Below, one piece after another: positions 21,421-31,668 of a DNA stretch of 64,000 nucleotides. Position numbers and translations under genes: made by a program. The notes under the pieces are model-generated. The model was not told where the DNA came from. It worked only from the letters and a program-made list of their open reading frames with translations, and made no database searches. Positions within the stretch are counted from its first letter, which is position 1. Each line of letters opens with the position of its first letter. The stretch lies in assembly GCA_948474755.1 (NCBI GenBank), contig CAOLHI010000255.1, positions 1 to 64,000 of the forward strand. The letters are read 5' to 3'. The DNA is from Ctenosaura bakeri (taxonomy: Eukaryota; Chordata; Lepidosauria; Squamata; Iguanidae).

Positions 21421-23829
21421 TATAATAAGTCGTACTTATTTCAAAGAAAATACCATTAGAATTACTTTAATTAAAATAACTTCAGAACTTTTCATATATT
21501 ATCAACAAAAACCAAGAAAGTAAGCTGGAATTTTTCTGGCTGTTTGCTTGCTTAAAGGCTAGTTCAAAGTGTGCCTGATTACACTGGTTCATGTACACAG
21601 AATGTGCTTTTCCTTCCATAAATTAGTCTACTTTACTTATCAATTTGGTAAGTAATTATTCTTATTCCAGAAAAGTTTAAGTCTGAGTACCTCAAAGGGC
21701 ATTAAGGAGAAAAAGAACAAGACAAGATTTGAACTCCAGGCTCAACTCTTGGCCTTTAAGACAGTTCATTGGACTGAGCAACCACCAGGAGGCCAATGAT
21801 TGGCAGCTGATCTCTCCTACATCTCCTCGCAGTCAGCTACCTAGCAACCTTCTAGTGTGGATTGCTCAAGCTACCATGTGGAAATCAACCCAGGCACTTC
21901 AAAAATACTGCATGACAACCTGAGTCCTGTGCAAGAGCTTTTTTTAAAGGTTCATAAATTGTTAAGGTATAAAAGATGGCAATGGCAGCCAACAATATAT
22001 TTTCCAGTACCCAATCTTCTCTTGAAAGTTATGATCAGAAGGGAAGCTAAATGCATCATCCAAACACTTAAGGAACACAGAGAGTGGTTTCAAAAGAAAA
22101 TCTGTTTCTTGTGCTTGTTAGTAAAATACCACGTCCCAAGTTTAATTTTAAAAAACAGTATATAATAAGCATCAAAGTTCAAAGAGATTCTTTGGAGAAG
22201 CTAGGGATAGGAAAATGTGATAATGTTGCTTTTTCCCACATTGAAATTTTTAAAAACGCAAGTTCTTTCTATTCTGAATATGCAGTTAGAAATTTCTTCA
22301 AAAATAAAGGGAAGCTAAATTTTCCCCCATTTGCACTGGTCTAATTCAGTAAGTAAAATAATTCCAAATATACAGAGAGCACTGTGCTATACCTGTTTAC
22401 TGTGCTTCATGTTAAAGATGATGGGGTCATCCTGCAAAAAGTGACATCCCTAATTCAGTACCAAAAAGATTTAAGTACTCAGAGGGCTGGGTGAATAAAT
22501 CACTCCATATCCCCACTTTTGGATTAAAAAACAAACACATAAACACATTCTTCCTCTCCTTAATATTAAGGAATATGGAAATATTGGTAAATTCCCATCA
22601 AAAATGAACTGAAACAAAATTCACAGCTATTCCTAGGAGAAGTACAATGAACAAACAATTATTAAAGGAAATTCTGATTGCCGAAGTCCAAGGAGCATGG
22701 AATGCTTGATGTGCATTGTTTCACCATTCCAGAACAGGTGATGAATATAACTCTTCTGGTCCCTTCTGATTCTCTGAAAAACATATAAACCTACAGTACT
22801 GTAAGTTGTACTTATTCCAAAGCTTTGTGAGAGAGGTGGATGAGGATGCCAAGCAATCTGATATTTGGGTGAAGGTGTGATCATTTTCTTCGGAGGTTCC
22901 CAAGGAGAAGGCAGGAACAGCAATGCTGCTGTACTGCTGCTAGTGAGAGTTGCTATTTATCAGCAGCGAGAGAAAGGTTTTTAAAAAGAATGGACGGCAC
23001 ATCCCACCCTCAAAGCTTCCAAGATATTTAGGAAGCCTCATTAATACGTATCTCCTTCTATGCAGATCCTCCAGAGTTTGCCATGGGAGAAAGGAAGGTT
23101 ACTTGGCAACAGTAGATCACAAAACAGTTCACATTTCAAAGTATCAATGCCAATTTATTGTGGGGTTTGGAGGTAAGAGAAATAGAGAATTACAGCTCTA
23201 CGCACTATTTTTTATTTTAACAGGTTTTCAGAACTGAAACCAATTAGTAACAGTTGTTTGATGTTTGATTTGTCATTCCACTTAATTGATTTTTTTAAAA
23301 GGAAATCTCATTAATGTCAGAAGCATATAAAAAGAGATACATTTGGCTTTTTAAAAAATTCATACTCATTAAAGCAGTTAAGAGTTTAGTGTAATTTATT
23401 TTTTGTTCTTTTGGTTGATATTTTCAGGGAAAGCAAACAAACCAGTGTGTGACATCAATTGCTGAAATGGACAGTTGATGACCACAGCCAGTGGGGAAAC
23501 TGTTAAAGGACATATTTATAAAGAAAAACTCTGAAGTCAACATATATACTTCCCTGAGGCTGTAAGATTATCCAGCTACTCCACGAAACTAATACCCTAG
23601 AAGCAAAACCACATGAGAGATTTCTCTTCCTAGCCATGTGGGTAGCCTCTCATTACATTAGTGCTATGTTTTGATGCCAGATAGAAACAGACAGTCCCTA
23701 CTTAACTTTTATACAAACAGCAGTCAACTGGCCAGAGAATCTTGAACCAGACTTTGAAAGAAAGCCATTGCTAGGACAAAAAGCACCACAGGATTGTTTC
23801 AGGTTTTTTTTTAAAGCAAACTCATTGCT
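21421..23829. other. Unassigned intronic sequence
   Basis: AT-rich. Open frames at about 21857-22165 and 22084-22344 lack domains, and 22633-22923 on the minus strand likewise. No splice-flanked coding block is seen. Confidence 0.45.
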
Positions 23830-24296
23830 GGAGGCACACTATGAAATACTTGGTTAATTCCTTTTCTCTAACTCTGTGTGTTAGTGTTAGCCATCTAGGT
23901 AGATTGGTGTAGAGTTTCTCAAATGCTGGCATGCTATCTTTCCCCAAATGCAGGAAGCCATCACTTGAACTGTATTGTTCATTATCTTGATAACTTTCTT
24001 GTTTCTGGAGGAGCTGCTGATGTAGTTCTTTAATGGGCATTTTGCTCTGAGTGAGGAGCTGGGGGTTTCTCTGGCAGTGGAAAAATGCAAGTAACCCATC
24101 ACTACAATTTCCTTTTGGGGCATATAAATTCCGTTCAGGAGGTCAGCAGGCTTTCCCCAAATAAACTGCATACCTTATGTAGATTAGTATCCTCCCTTAG
24201 CACAAGGGAAAAGGTTACCTTGAGCAAGATCCAGGAGCTCTGTGGGCATTTAAATTTTGTTTCTAGAGTAATTGCTCTGGGTAGACATTCCTTAGG
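23830..24296 (+). pseudogene. Ngaro/DIRS-like retrotransposon: reverse transcriptase remnant
   Basis: Tyrosine-recombinase retrotransposons encode a reverse transcriptase joined to RNase H. Here the catalytic YxDD box appears as HYLDN (23980-23994, second Asp changed to Asn), followed in shifted frames by a passage like LGVSLAVEK, a SFWGI box, and then LSPNKLHTLCRLVSSLSTRE and KIQELCGHLNFVSRVIALGR, which fit the connection region of vertebrate Ngaro/DIRS elements. Several frameshifts and stops kill it. The reading is cut at about 24297 by an L2 insertion and resumes at about 25457. The left boundary is uncertain. Confidence 0.85.
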
Positions 24297-25456
24297 CTGT
24301 GGTTAGATCACTCCTGAAGAAGACTTCCCAGGATCCCCTGCACCTAAGTAATTATAGACCAGTTTCTAACCTTCCTTTTTGGGGCAAGGTGATCAAGAAA
24401 GCAATTGCCTTCCAGCACCAGGTAGTCTTGGATGACACATACTTCCTAGACTCATTTCAAACCAGCTTCAGAGTAGGATATGGTTGAGACTGTTATGGTT
24501 GCCTTAGTGGATGATCTCCATCTTAGCATTGATGGGATGTGTATGTCCCTGTTGATGCTTTTACACCTCTCAGTGGGGTTAGATACTCCCCTGAAAGACT
24601 GTGCTCACAGATTGGGAGTGCTCCTTGATCCGTCTCTCCAAATGTCAAATGTCCACTCAGATAGATGTGACAGTCAAGAGTGCTTATTAGCTGATATATC
24701 AACTTGGCTCCTTCCTAGAACTGGATGACCTAAAGATGGTAGTGCACATGCTGGTAACCTCACAGTTGGACTTCTGTAATGCGCTGTACACTGGGCTATC
24801 TGTGTACCAGGTTGAGAAACTCCAACTGGTCCAAAATATAGCAGCCAGATTGATTATAGATACAGCAAGGAGTGAACATATCACACTGATATTAAAATCA
24901 TTCCACTGGCTGCCAATTAGTTTCCAGGCAAAGTACAAAGTGTTGGCTATTATCATTTAAAGACCTACATGGTTTGGGTCCAAGTTACCTGCAGGATCAC
25001 CTCCTTCCATACAGTCTGCCCCATACACTCAGGTCCTCTGGGGGCCATTTATTTAAACTGACCAGGGTTAGACTGGCAACAGTCACCCAGAGGACATACC
25101 TGTCAGCTGCCCCTAGACTGTGGAATGACCTGCTAGAAGAGATTTGACAGCAAAATATGCTGTCAAAATTCAAAAAGGTGCTGAAGACCTATATTTTCCA
25201 GCAAGGCTACTTTACTCTTAATTGTACTTAATTGTACTTTTAATTGTACTTGTACTTTTAAATGTACTTTTAATTATGATTTATTTTTAATTATGATATA
25301 TATGTATTTTAAATGATTTTGTGTTTTTGCTGTATCTTAGCCATAATTCTATGTTGTACCCCACCTTGAGCCTTGGGGAGACAAATAACAAAGGTATTTG
25401 TTTGTTACAAAGGTAACAAATAAAAATGTATGATGGTGATGATGATGATGATGATG
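24297..25456 (+). mobile_element. L2 LINE inserted inside the Ngaro-like element
   Basis: The left part encodes LSNYRPVSNLPFWGKVIKKA, a classic L2 reverse-transcriptase start, through a DSFQTSFRVGYG motif and MSLLMLLHLS. It then jumps directly to RLGVLLDPSLQM, so most of the palm domain including the catalytic box is missing by internal deletion. Downstream come LVTSQLDFCNALYTGLSVYQ, VEKLQLVQNIAARL and FHWLPISFQAKYKVL, followed by RLWNDL, a CCTTGAGCCTTGGGGAG-type 3' end and a terminal GAT microsatellite. It has fewer stops than its host element, consistent with later arrival. Confidence 0.92.
25429..25456. repeat. (GAT)n at the L2 3' end
   Basis: About eight GAT units form the junction between the L2 tail and the resumed Ngaro sequence. 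Confidence 0.95.
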
Positions 25457-26125
25457 CACTGCAGAGGTGTCATTGCCCTCATCATTGCATTAGAATTACA
25501 GCTGGGATATATGCAGATCTAGCTATATAGGAGGAGTTCCTTAAGCATTTTAATGGGAACTCATTTTGAAGGAACGACCAAGTACTTGAAGCCTATTACC
25601 AAATCCATTCAGATGCAGAAGGAGGCTGTGCTTTTGCTATCATCTTTGGGGACAGATGATGAGCTGGGGTGTGGCCCCAAGAATGCATGTAAGTCAGTTT
25701 GGCAAAATATCTCACTTTTTTGGAATTTTTCTTACTTTAGGTAGCAATTCACATGTGGTCTGTCTATTAGCTAACTCATCTGTCCATTTCTGGTGTGACA
25801 ACTTAACCACAGTCTACATAGTCAATACCATTCCTCCAGGAATGTTAGAGACATGACTATGATGAGGGTATTTACAGTGCCTCTGAGTGAAGCTCATTAG
25901 TGGATGCTTCAGTGAGCTAGTAGACACTCTTTCACACAACCAAGTGACCTGTTTTTGCTAGCTGGCCCTTGGGCCAGGCCCCCTCCAGACCCCATGCCAC
26001 CAAGCTTTGGCAGATTGGAGGAGTGGAGCTGACAGGGCCATCTGGAAGTCTCTAGCACCTGCTGGAGCTACAATAGGTCAGGCACGGACTTCCTTCTGTT
26101 TAGACACCTCACAAGTTTCCCTGAG
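25457..26125 (+). pseudogene. Ngaro/DIRS-like element: RNase H region
   Basis: Reading resumes with a passage like HHCIRITAGIYADLAI and EEFLKHFNGNSF, the conserved segment before RNase H in these elements. The RNase H core appears as LANSSVHFWCDNLTTVYIVN (25768-25827), with the FWCDN aspartate retained. A one-base loss follows, since the SRNVRDM-like continuation is in another frame. A LWQIGG-like and SLAPA-like passage then leads into the recombinase. No intact frame remains. Confidence 0.8.
25777..25875 (+). repeat. RNase H segment, left arm of a 99-bp inverted pair
   Basis: Identical at 98 of 99 positions to the reverse complement of 28131-28229. It lies inside the Ngaro-like RNase H. Confidence 0.97.
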
Positions 26126-26770
26126 GTGTGGTGTAGACCACTGAATCCGACTCTGTGTGTTGTTATAGCACATGGATGTATCAGTACATGCTCCCTGGGA
26201 AAAGATATTGCCACAAGCCATTTCATCCAAGGAGTTAAGGAATTTACTGCAGATTTTAGGCTGCACAAAATGCTGGGAAGATGGACAAGGAACAGTGTGG
26301 TCCAAAAAGATGGTAGGGTAGCCATTGCTCCAGAGATGCTCTTGGGGCTGCATTCTCAATGGGATAAGTTATGTGCTTCCCAGTATGAAGCAGCCCTATT
26401 TTATGCTGCAGTCTTTATTGCCTTTTTGGGAGTGCTTAGAATTGGAGAATTATTATGCTTATCTGGTTCATATAATTTGGGAAGTACCTTACCATTAGGG
26501 GATGTATCTTTTAGTGATGACAGCCTTATTATACATTTGTGCCATTCCAAAACTGATCAGTGCCAAGTGGGTACCACAATTCACTTGGTGGCCTCAGGCA
26601 TTATGGAATTATGTATATACTTTAAGAGAATCTTAAATGTGCTTTGGGACCCTTCTTTATTCATGAATCTGCCTTGCCCCAGACTAAATTTCAGTTTTGG
26701 AGAGTTTCTAAGAAGGCTCTAGCATGAAGTGGCCTCAGTAATGCTACGTTTGGTATTCACTCATTCAGTA
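26126..26770 (+). pseudogene. Ngaro/DIRS-like tyrosine recombinase relic
   Basis: A 198-codon frame survives. It opens with a SHFIQGVKEF-like core-binding motif. Residues 69-86 read like the PEMLLGLHSQWDKLCASQYE segment of these recombinases. The first catalytic Arg is kept in FLGVLRIGELL (Arg105) and the beta-turn lysine in HSKTDQ (Lys142). The frame stops at 26720, and the His-x-x-Arg box survives only in a shifted frame as HSFS at 26758-26769, so the second catalytic Arg is lost. The enzyme class normally integrates circular cDNA without target duplication. This copy cannot be active. Confidence 0.88.
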
Positions 26771-26914
26771 TGGAGTGGCTTCTACTGCTTCAGCAGCAAG
26801 GATCTCAGCTTCTGGCATACACACAATAGACACATAGCACTCACAGGTTTTCTGTGCCTATATCCAGCCACTACCAAACCCACTTATATAATTCAAGTGC
26901 TAATTTCATCATTC

Positions 26915-27431
26915 AGTTGCAGGTGTGCTGGCCAGGAGAGAAAGTAAGGATGGTCACTTGTGGTCACAATTTTGTATTTTGGGCCAAGCAAAAAGTGGCG
27001 GAGTCTAGCTGGGGTAGCAGCTGGAGTTCTCTTCTGGGCTGAATTCATTGGCTGGGGCAGTGTGGTATGAAATGAGCTTCCTTCTCATCCAAGCAGCTGT
27101 GACAGTTTGGGCCTGACCTATACATGGTGTGGTCAAAGATGTTACCAGACAGGTCTGAAAGGGGGCCCTAGACCCATGCAGCATTGATTGGGCAAGAAAG
27201 AAAACCAACAGGGAAATCCATTTGGCCTTTCGTGGTGGTCAAGGCCCAGTTGTTAGCCATCAGGGCATTTTGTTTTCAAGGGCTGAACTATATAGGGCAG
27301 ATGGTACATACTTACCTTCAACTGGCAATGACCCTTTCTTGTTAGATCTGCAAAGGCTCCACAGGCCCTTTTCTCTACAGGTGGGGGAAGAGGAATTAAA
27401 TACTTCTGTCGCCCTCCTATGGTGGGAATAG
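26915..27431 (+). pseudogene. Ngaro SGNH-hydrolase-like ORF relic
   Basis: Vertebrate Ngaro elements often carry an SGNH/GDSL-type hydrolase downstream of the recombinase. Here CRCAGQERK is followed by GHNFVFWAKQKV, then SSWGSSW and an IHWLGQ-like passage. After stops, a frame from 27222 holds VVSHQGILFSRAELYRADGT followed by YLPSTGNDPFLLDLQ. The first block has GHN where related copies usually read GHS, and the final catalytic Asp-x-x-His block reads DGTY (27300-27311), so the serine and histidine positions both appear lost. The hydrolase's role in transposition is not established. Confidence 0.8.
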
Positions 27432-27900
27432 GGTAGCTGGGGAATGGGGGGATTTAAAGAATATGGTAGGCTTCCCAAAGGCACCTTTTCAGTGACAGGC
27501 CTTCCCAGAGGCTTGCTTTCCAGGGCTCTGTGACCTCTGAGTGGGAGATGGGGGTGCTATCCAATCTCTGTTAACATTCATGTGAAGCTAACAGGTTAGG
27601 GCAGGAATGTTGGAGGTAGCTGCCCTCCCCACCTGAGAAGGTGAGGCTGGAGGAGATAGGGGTGGAGTTTATTTTCTTTCCTGGTCTCTTGGGATGGGGA
27701 TGGGGGCGCTGCCTATATAGACAGACATTAGGCTTGAACAGTTGGTAGCTTCCCTGTGCATTCAATTCTTTTGCAGAACTTTTGAGCTTATGGTGTTCTA
27801 TAATAAAGTATTTCTAGTTCAACCCAGGTGATTGTTTCACCTCTTTATTTCTGCTTCTGCTTGCAAATAATATAGCTGGGCTAGATTCTGATGTTTCAGT
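27432..27900 (+). mobile_element. Ngaro-like element 3' end with polyadenylation signal
   Basis: After the last hydrolase codons comes a G-rich stretch, a GCCTATATAGACAG promoter-like word near 27710 and AATAAA at about 27802, followed by CTAGTTCAACCCAGG and CTCTTTATTTCTGCTTCTG. Such terminal sequences are usually part of the split repeats of Ngaro elements. I could not place the matching 5' repeat. The tail is echoed in reverse at 50840-50890. Confidence 0.65.
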
Positions 27901-28130
27901 AGAGGAGCTAGTCCTTCACTGTAGTTCATTTGAAAATCCAACTGTACATATACTGGCGGGGAGGAGAACTCTTGTTCAGTACAAACCTGTTGGCCACACT
28001 TAACTAGTAGTCAATAGCCTCTTCCCACAAACTGGCACAGTCAAGGTATTGAGAAGAGGCCTCTACTGAACTACTGAACTGCCAGTAATATTTCCTTGGC
28101 AGTCTGAATTTTCTTCACACATCTCCTAAA

Positions 28131-28229
28131 GTAAATACCCTCATCATAGCCATGTCTCTAACATTCCTGGAGGAATGGTATTGACTATGTAGACTGTGGT
28201 TAAGTTGTCACACCAGAAATGGACAGATG
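28131..28229 (-). repeat. Inverted near-identical copy of the Ngaro RNase H segment
   Basis: It is the reverse complement of 25777-25875 with a single difference (GACATGGCTATG here against GACATGACTATG there). Both copies share the same one-base frame loss. Similarity stops abruptly at both ends. It sits beyond the element's 3' end, so it is either a fold-back duplication or a fragment of a second, very similar insertion. Confidence 0.95.
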
Positions 28230-29069
28230 CTAGCAGTACTAGCATCAGTCTTTATAGACTTGTAAAAATAGGATAAATCAGCCTGAAATTACCCAAGTAC
28301 TCAAAAACTTCATAACTGGATGAGGTTTGTCTTCTGTGTTATGTCACTACTAGAAAAATAAGTATCCCTCACAAATTGTGCATTAAGATAAAAAGCAACT
28401 TCTTAGTGTTTTTTTTAAAGGGAAATTCTCATGGGAACAGTTTTCCTTCCTTTACTTCTTTCTCTGACATGCTCAACAGTATGAGGTGCATTCATACCTG
28501 ATCAGCAAGCAACAGCCAACTTGCTGGGGAATTCTTCTTTTCTGGTAAATAAGGGCAAGCCCTACATATCTTTTATACCTGCGCATCTGTTGGGATGCTA
28601 AAAATAATAGCACCTTGAGGAATTGTACACTACCTGGTTCCTGAAAGACAGTGTGAGGCATTTTTTTGCTTCTGCCCATATTATTTTTATGCTGCTTAAC
28701 ACCGTTGTGATTTTGGAGCCTGATTTATGGGAGCCTGGGGGTATGCCAAGTCCTTTTGAAGCTTTTCTTTTTCAAAAAATAAAACACAACTACACTGGAG
28801 ATAGTTGACAAACGGATCTTTCCACCAGGACTGCAGTGTTCAGTATTTGTTTTAAGTTCCTGCTGTTTACTGAACCAATTAAGACCTTCTTAAAATATCA
28901 GTACACTATCTGAAATGCTACAAGAGAAAATGTGTGCATGTGATTACAATGACCAATTCCTTGGTTATATTCTGGTTTGCCTTCAGATCGTATAAATTTC
29001 CTAGTTTTGTTTTTCTTATTTTTTTTCTGGTGCAGTTAATAAGTACCAAAAACATTTTAATTCACAGGA
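28230..29069. other. Unassigned intronic sequence
   Basis: Nothing recognised beyond chance open frames. Confidence 0.4.
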
Positions 29070-29313
29070 CTGCTGTTGCTGTGTGACTTAAGTCATTTCT
29101 GACTTAAAGTCTTCCTAAAGTCTTCCTAAATCTATCATGGAATTTTCTTGGCAGAATTTGTTCAGAAGGGGGATTCTCTTGCCTTCCTTAGAAGCTAAGA
29201 GAGTGTGACATGCTCAGGATCATCCAGTAGGTTTCCATGATCAACTGGGGATTCAACTGCTGTTCTTCCTAGATCCTAGTCCAATGCTCAAATTTCAACA
29301 TCACATTGGCTCT
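29070..29313 (-). mobile_element. Decayed SINE (AAC-tail family), minus strand
   Basis: GTTGCTGTGTGACTTAAGTC, ATCATGGAATTTTCTTGGCA and CATCCAGTAGGTTTCCATG are the reverse complement of the family body. CCAATGCTCAAATTTC marks the decayed head. An internal CTAAAGTCTTCC duplication is present. Confidence 0.75.
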
Positions 29314-30117
29314 ACTTCTCAGTATACTAACTCTGAATTTTAGCACAAATTGGCAACATCTTTTTATCTCATTCCAAAACATAAACCCAGGACAGACAAA
29401 AGATGTCTTAATTATAATTTTTTTTCAGCTAAAATCTGGCAATGGATCTTCATGCTTTGTTCAAGATGGATCTTGTATATAATTCTTTGCTTTCAACCAT
29501 TTAGCTGAGATGCTGACATTTACTAAAAACTAGCAATTTAGAATATCAGTGGAACCAGTAAATCAGTCCTGATATTTACCAGTAAATCTAAGGGCTGAAA
29601 GGAAGTACCAGTGGCTAGCATTATCTAACAGGGCAGGTTGAAAGAAATCCAAAACAGAACATCTTTTCCTGTATATAAATCTGAAGACCTGCAAGGTACT
29701 TTCAACATATCACTCAGTTTCATCATTTTTTCCTATAGTTTGCTGGGATCATGTCCATGGTTTCAGACTGGGAAGTACTAGGAATTATAGACATGATCCA
29801 GAATGAAAATCAGGGTCGCTTACAGAAGCTAAACAGGTTCAACTACAGGGAAAAGGTGTGTTTTCTACAACAAAGTGGACAAAGTCTTAATCAGATTTTT
29901 TCTACAGGGTATCTGGAGGTATTTAAATATATGAGAATGAAAGTTTCTTTTTAAGTTAAATAGGGGGTGGGTGGGCTTCAGAGCATTGGGACTTCATGTA
30001 GCTCACAGACTGTACTTTTCTCACCTTCAGTGTAGAGGCATTATTAAAGATAAAATTATCTAGTATAAAGAAGGATAGGCTCTCCTGAAAAAAAAGGAGC
30101 AGCATAACTGAAAAATA
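29314..30117. other. Unassigned intronic sequence
   Basis: AT-rich, nothing recognised. Confidence 0.4.
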
Positions 30118-30545
30118 TCATAGAATCCTAGAATTGGAAGAGATCACAGGGGCCATCCAGTTCAACCCCCTGCTATGCAGGAATCCACATCAAAGCATCC
30201 CCAACAGATGGCCATCCAGCCTCTGCTTAAAAACCTCCAGAGAAGGAGACTCCACCACACTCCAAGGCAGCATATTCCACTGCTGAACAGCTCTGACTGT
30301 CAGGAAGTTTGTCCTGAAGTTCAGGTGGAATCTCCTTTCCTGCAGCTTGAATCCATTGCTCCTTGTCCTGGTCTCTGGAGCAGTGGGAAAAAAGCCTGCT
30401 CCCTCCTCAACATGACATCCCTTCTAATATTTAATATCAGACCTGTCTTGCTTAGAGTCTGGAGGGTGATACTGGCAGTTGATCTGAAAAGGAAATTCTT
30501 CCCTCTCATCCCTCCTGGGCAACACACTGAGGCTCAATAATAGGT
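30118..30545 (-). mobile_element. CR1 LINE 3' end, minus strand
   Basis: Starts TCATAGAATCCTAGAATTGG (the reversed CR1 tail), then CCATCCAGTTCAACCCCCTG, TGGCCATCCAGCCTCTGCTT, AAAACCTCC, and CTCCTTGTCCTGGTCTCTGG. It is better preserved than the copies at 1925 and 4376. The 121-codon plus-strand frame over it is antisense noise. Confidence 0.93.
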
Positions 30546-31368
30546 GTAAGCCAACGTTTACTTAGCTTTCCAGCCTGCTCCCCCATCCCTTTTTCACTGT
30601 CTTCCCCAATATTCCTTGCTATAGTCTAATTGTCAGTTATCAATTGAAGGGGTCGGGAAACAACTTTCTTAAACTTCATTCCTGTCTGGACTTTGTTTTC
30701 ATGTTTTTTGGGGGGAGGGTCGCTTTCTCACAGCATATAGGAATAAATTTATGTCACATATCACTCTTGATGGGCGCAGGAACTGCAAGCAAAGGACTAC
30801 AGCTATACAGGTGAACTAAGGCAGATTCTGTCGGTGAAACATAAGAGGCTTTGGGATAAAACTACCTTTGAGGGCTTCACATTCTAGCTCCCGGTGGCAG
30901 ATGAAAGAAATTGCAGGTACTGTGAGTTCTTATATTTACTCTTCCTTCCCACATGCCTCCCAAACTCAAGAGAGGGCCACAGTTTGCAGTTTGGCTATGA
31001 GAGACACTGGAAGGTTTTATTAATAAAGTGGTGGTCTGTTGAAGCCAGAGATTATTTGCCCTTTCCCTCTTCCTCTCTTTACCCCGATTCTAGCCCCAGT
31101 TGGAACAAAATGTTCTATATAAAAGGGATATTTCAAAGGCTTCTAGTGACAACAGCATGAAAATGATACAGGAAAAAGTGCAGACATTATCCTTGAAAAT
31201 ATTTCAAATTCCTGCACTTTTGATGTCTGTTCCAAAGGATTGAGAGACTACAGAAGGAAGTCTTTTTGGATTTCCCTAGTGCTAGATTTTGCTTACATTT
31301 AACATTTTTGGTTTGGTGCTGCTGCCCCTGCCTTTTCTTTGCCTTTTACTTTTTTTTAATTTTTTTTT
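30546..31368. other. Unassigned intronic sequence
   Basis: Nothing recognised. Confidence 0.4.
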
Positions 31369-31595
31369 TATGATTTATTTGTATCCCGCCTCTCCATATG
31401 GATCGAGGCGGCAAGCAACTTAGAAATAGCATGTATTTCGAAACATTTCTATACATGCCCCCAACAAGCTGGGTACTCATTTTACTGACCTGCGAAAGGA
31501 TGGAAGGCTGAGTCAACCTTGGAGCCCGGCAGGATCGAACTCACAACCTTGTGGCATGCAGTACTGGCATTTAACCACTGCGCCACCAGGGCTCC
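31369..31595 (-). mobile_element. tRNA-derived SINE with L2-like tail, minus strand
   Basis: Reverse-complement copy of the SINE at 15349. Plus-strand text runs ATTTGTATCCCGCCTCTCCA, GGATCGAACTCACAACCTTG (B-box complement) and CCACTGCGCCACCAGGGCTCC (A-box region and 5' end, in part). It is well preserved, so both copies are probably fairly young. Confidence 0.92.
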
Positions 31596-31600
31596 TAATT

Positions 31601-31668
31601 CTTGTCAGTGAGGATACATATCAGCCTCAAACTTATATTTGAGGCTGATATGTATCCTCACTGACAAG
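31601..31668. repeat. Perfect 31-bp inverted repeat with 6-base loop
   Basis: The left arm (31601-31631) begins CTTGTCAGTGAGGATACATA and the right arm (31638-31668) is its exact reverse complement, separated by CTTATA. It lies five bases beyond the 5' end of the adjacent inverted SINE. A transcript of either strand would fold into a strong hairpin. Confidence 0.97.

Noticed and set aside
30175..30540. 121-codon plus-strand frame
   Set aside because: It is antisense to a CR1 3' untranslated region.
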